Origin: RGIG3009 sp045541495
GTDB taxonomy: Bacteria > Bacillota > Clostridia > Oscillospirales > Acutalibacteraceae
Reading direction: 5' to 3'
Length of the DNA: 59,627 bases
Assembly (NCBI GenBank): GCA_045541495.1
Contig: JAZQJE010000045.1
Coordinates: 1-59,627 of the forward strand
Part shown: piece after piece, positions 59,499-59,627 of the stretch
How positions within the stretch are numbered: position 1 is the first letter of the stretch
Layout: the number at the start of each line of letters is the position of its first letter
Translations under genes and position numbers: made by a program
Notes under the pieces: model-generated
What the model was told of the DNA's origin: nothing
Database searches by the model: none
The model's input: only the letters and a program-made list of their open reading frames with translations

Positions 59499-59627
59499 TC
59501 AAGCAAGTGCAACACCCCAGAATACCTCAAAAGGAGATTTCCAATTAAGGCATTTTCTTGGGCGAGTGTTAATTAAATATACAACTTCTTCTAATTCCTC
59601 ATCAGAAACTTCGTGAAAATTAGTTCC
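59499..59627 (-). mobile_element. 3' end of an IS30-family transposase gene
   Basis: On the minus strand the window edge cuts an open frame whose last 42 codons read GTNFHEVSDEELEEVVYLIN then TRPRKCLNWKSPFEVFWG and a short tail, ending TGA at 59499. The TRPRK/LNWKSPFEVF pattern is the C-terminal end of IS30-family DDE transposases. The DNA is more AT-rich than its surroundings. The left end of the element should lie within the next few dozen bases to the left (about 59460-59498), but I cannot fix its boundary. Confidence 0.85.

Overview
The window looks like a chromosomal segment of a spore-forming, anaerobic, GC-rich member of the Clostridia, most likely an Oscillospirales/Ruminococcaceae-type gut bacterium. 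The basis is the sporulation genes (yqfC, yqfD, a ylbJ-like gene, cwlD), the clostridial block phoH-ybeY-dgkA-era-recO, Gram-positive style ribosome binding sites (AAGGAGG variants), frequent GTG starts and many near-consensus TTGACA/TATAAT promoters. Taxonomy is inferred from gene content only.

Layout. Positions 1-8.8 kb: an outward-facing rRNA-type promoter at the left edge, a GH13 amylase, a three-gene cassette (HprK-like kinase, PqqD-like protein, S24/S26 peptidase), and a leftward operon yfmF-yfmH-lgt-folD-ttcA. 8.8-13.7 kb: a leftward adaptor/FtsX-type permease pair with no ATPase of its own, and a rightward NitT/TauT-type ABC importer. 13.7-27.5 kb: a hydroxyacid dehydrogenase with an acyl-ACP thioesterase, valS, then a leftward run phoH-ybeY-dgkA-era-yqzL-like-recO-mutS2 headed by the sporulation pair yqfC-yqfD, with a ylbJ-like gene diverging from it. 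27.5-32.2 kb: rightward translation and coenzyme genes (ylxM-ffh-rpsP-khpA-rsmD-coaD-coiled-coil gene, then rpe), meeting a convergent mecA-like gene.

32.8-36.3 kb holds the most unusual locus: an Rnf-like membrane cluster with only C, D, E and A subunits. RnfG and RnfB are absent, and three of the four membrane cysteines that bind the [2Fe-2S] cluster in ordinary RnfA/RnfE are replaced. 36.3-41.8 kb: a HAD phosphatase, a nested inverted-repeat element, mnmA, tRNA-Thr(CGU), an XRE regulator and secA. 41.9-46 kb is an accessory island with an AT-rich part: a BlaI-type repressor with paired operators, a 1062-residue M56 (BlaR1/MecR1-like) sensor with a tandem-repeat linker, and a frameshifted small gene.

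46-59.6 kb: ychF, cwlD-radA, gapdh, several membrane proteins, a zinc/manganese-type ABC transporter behind a Zur-like dyad, holB-ricT-rmuC, a small membrane protein whose promoter is flanked by two LexA-like boxes, and the 3' end of an IS30-family transposase cut by the window edge.

Most genes are housekeeping and lie in tightly overlapping operons. The regions that deserve attention are the reduced Rnf-like cluster, the PqqD cassette, the BlaI/M56 island and the putative SOS-controlled membrane protein.
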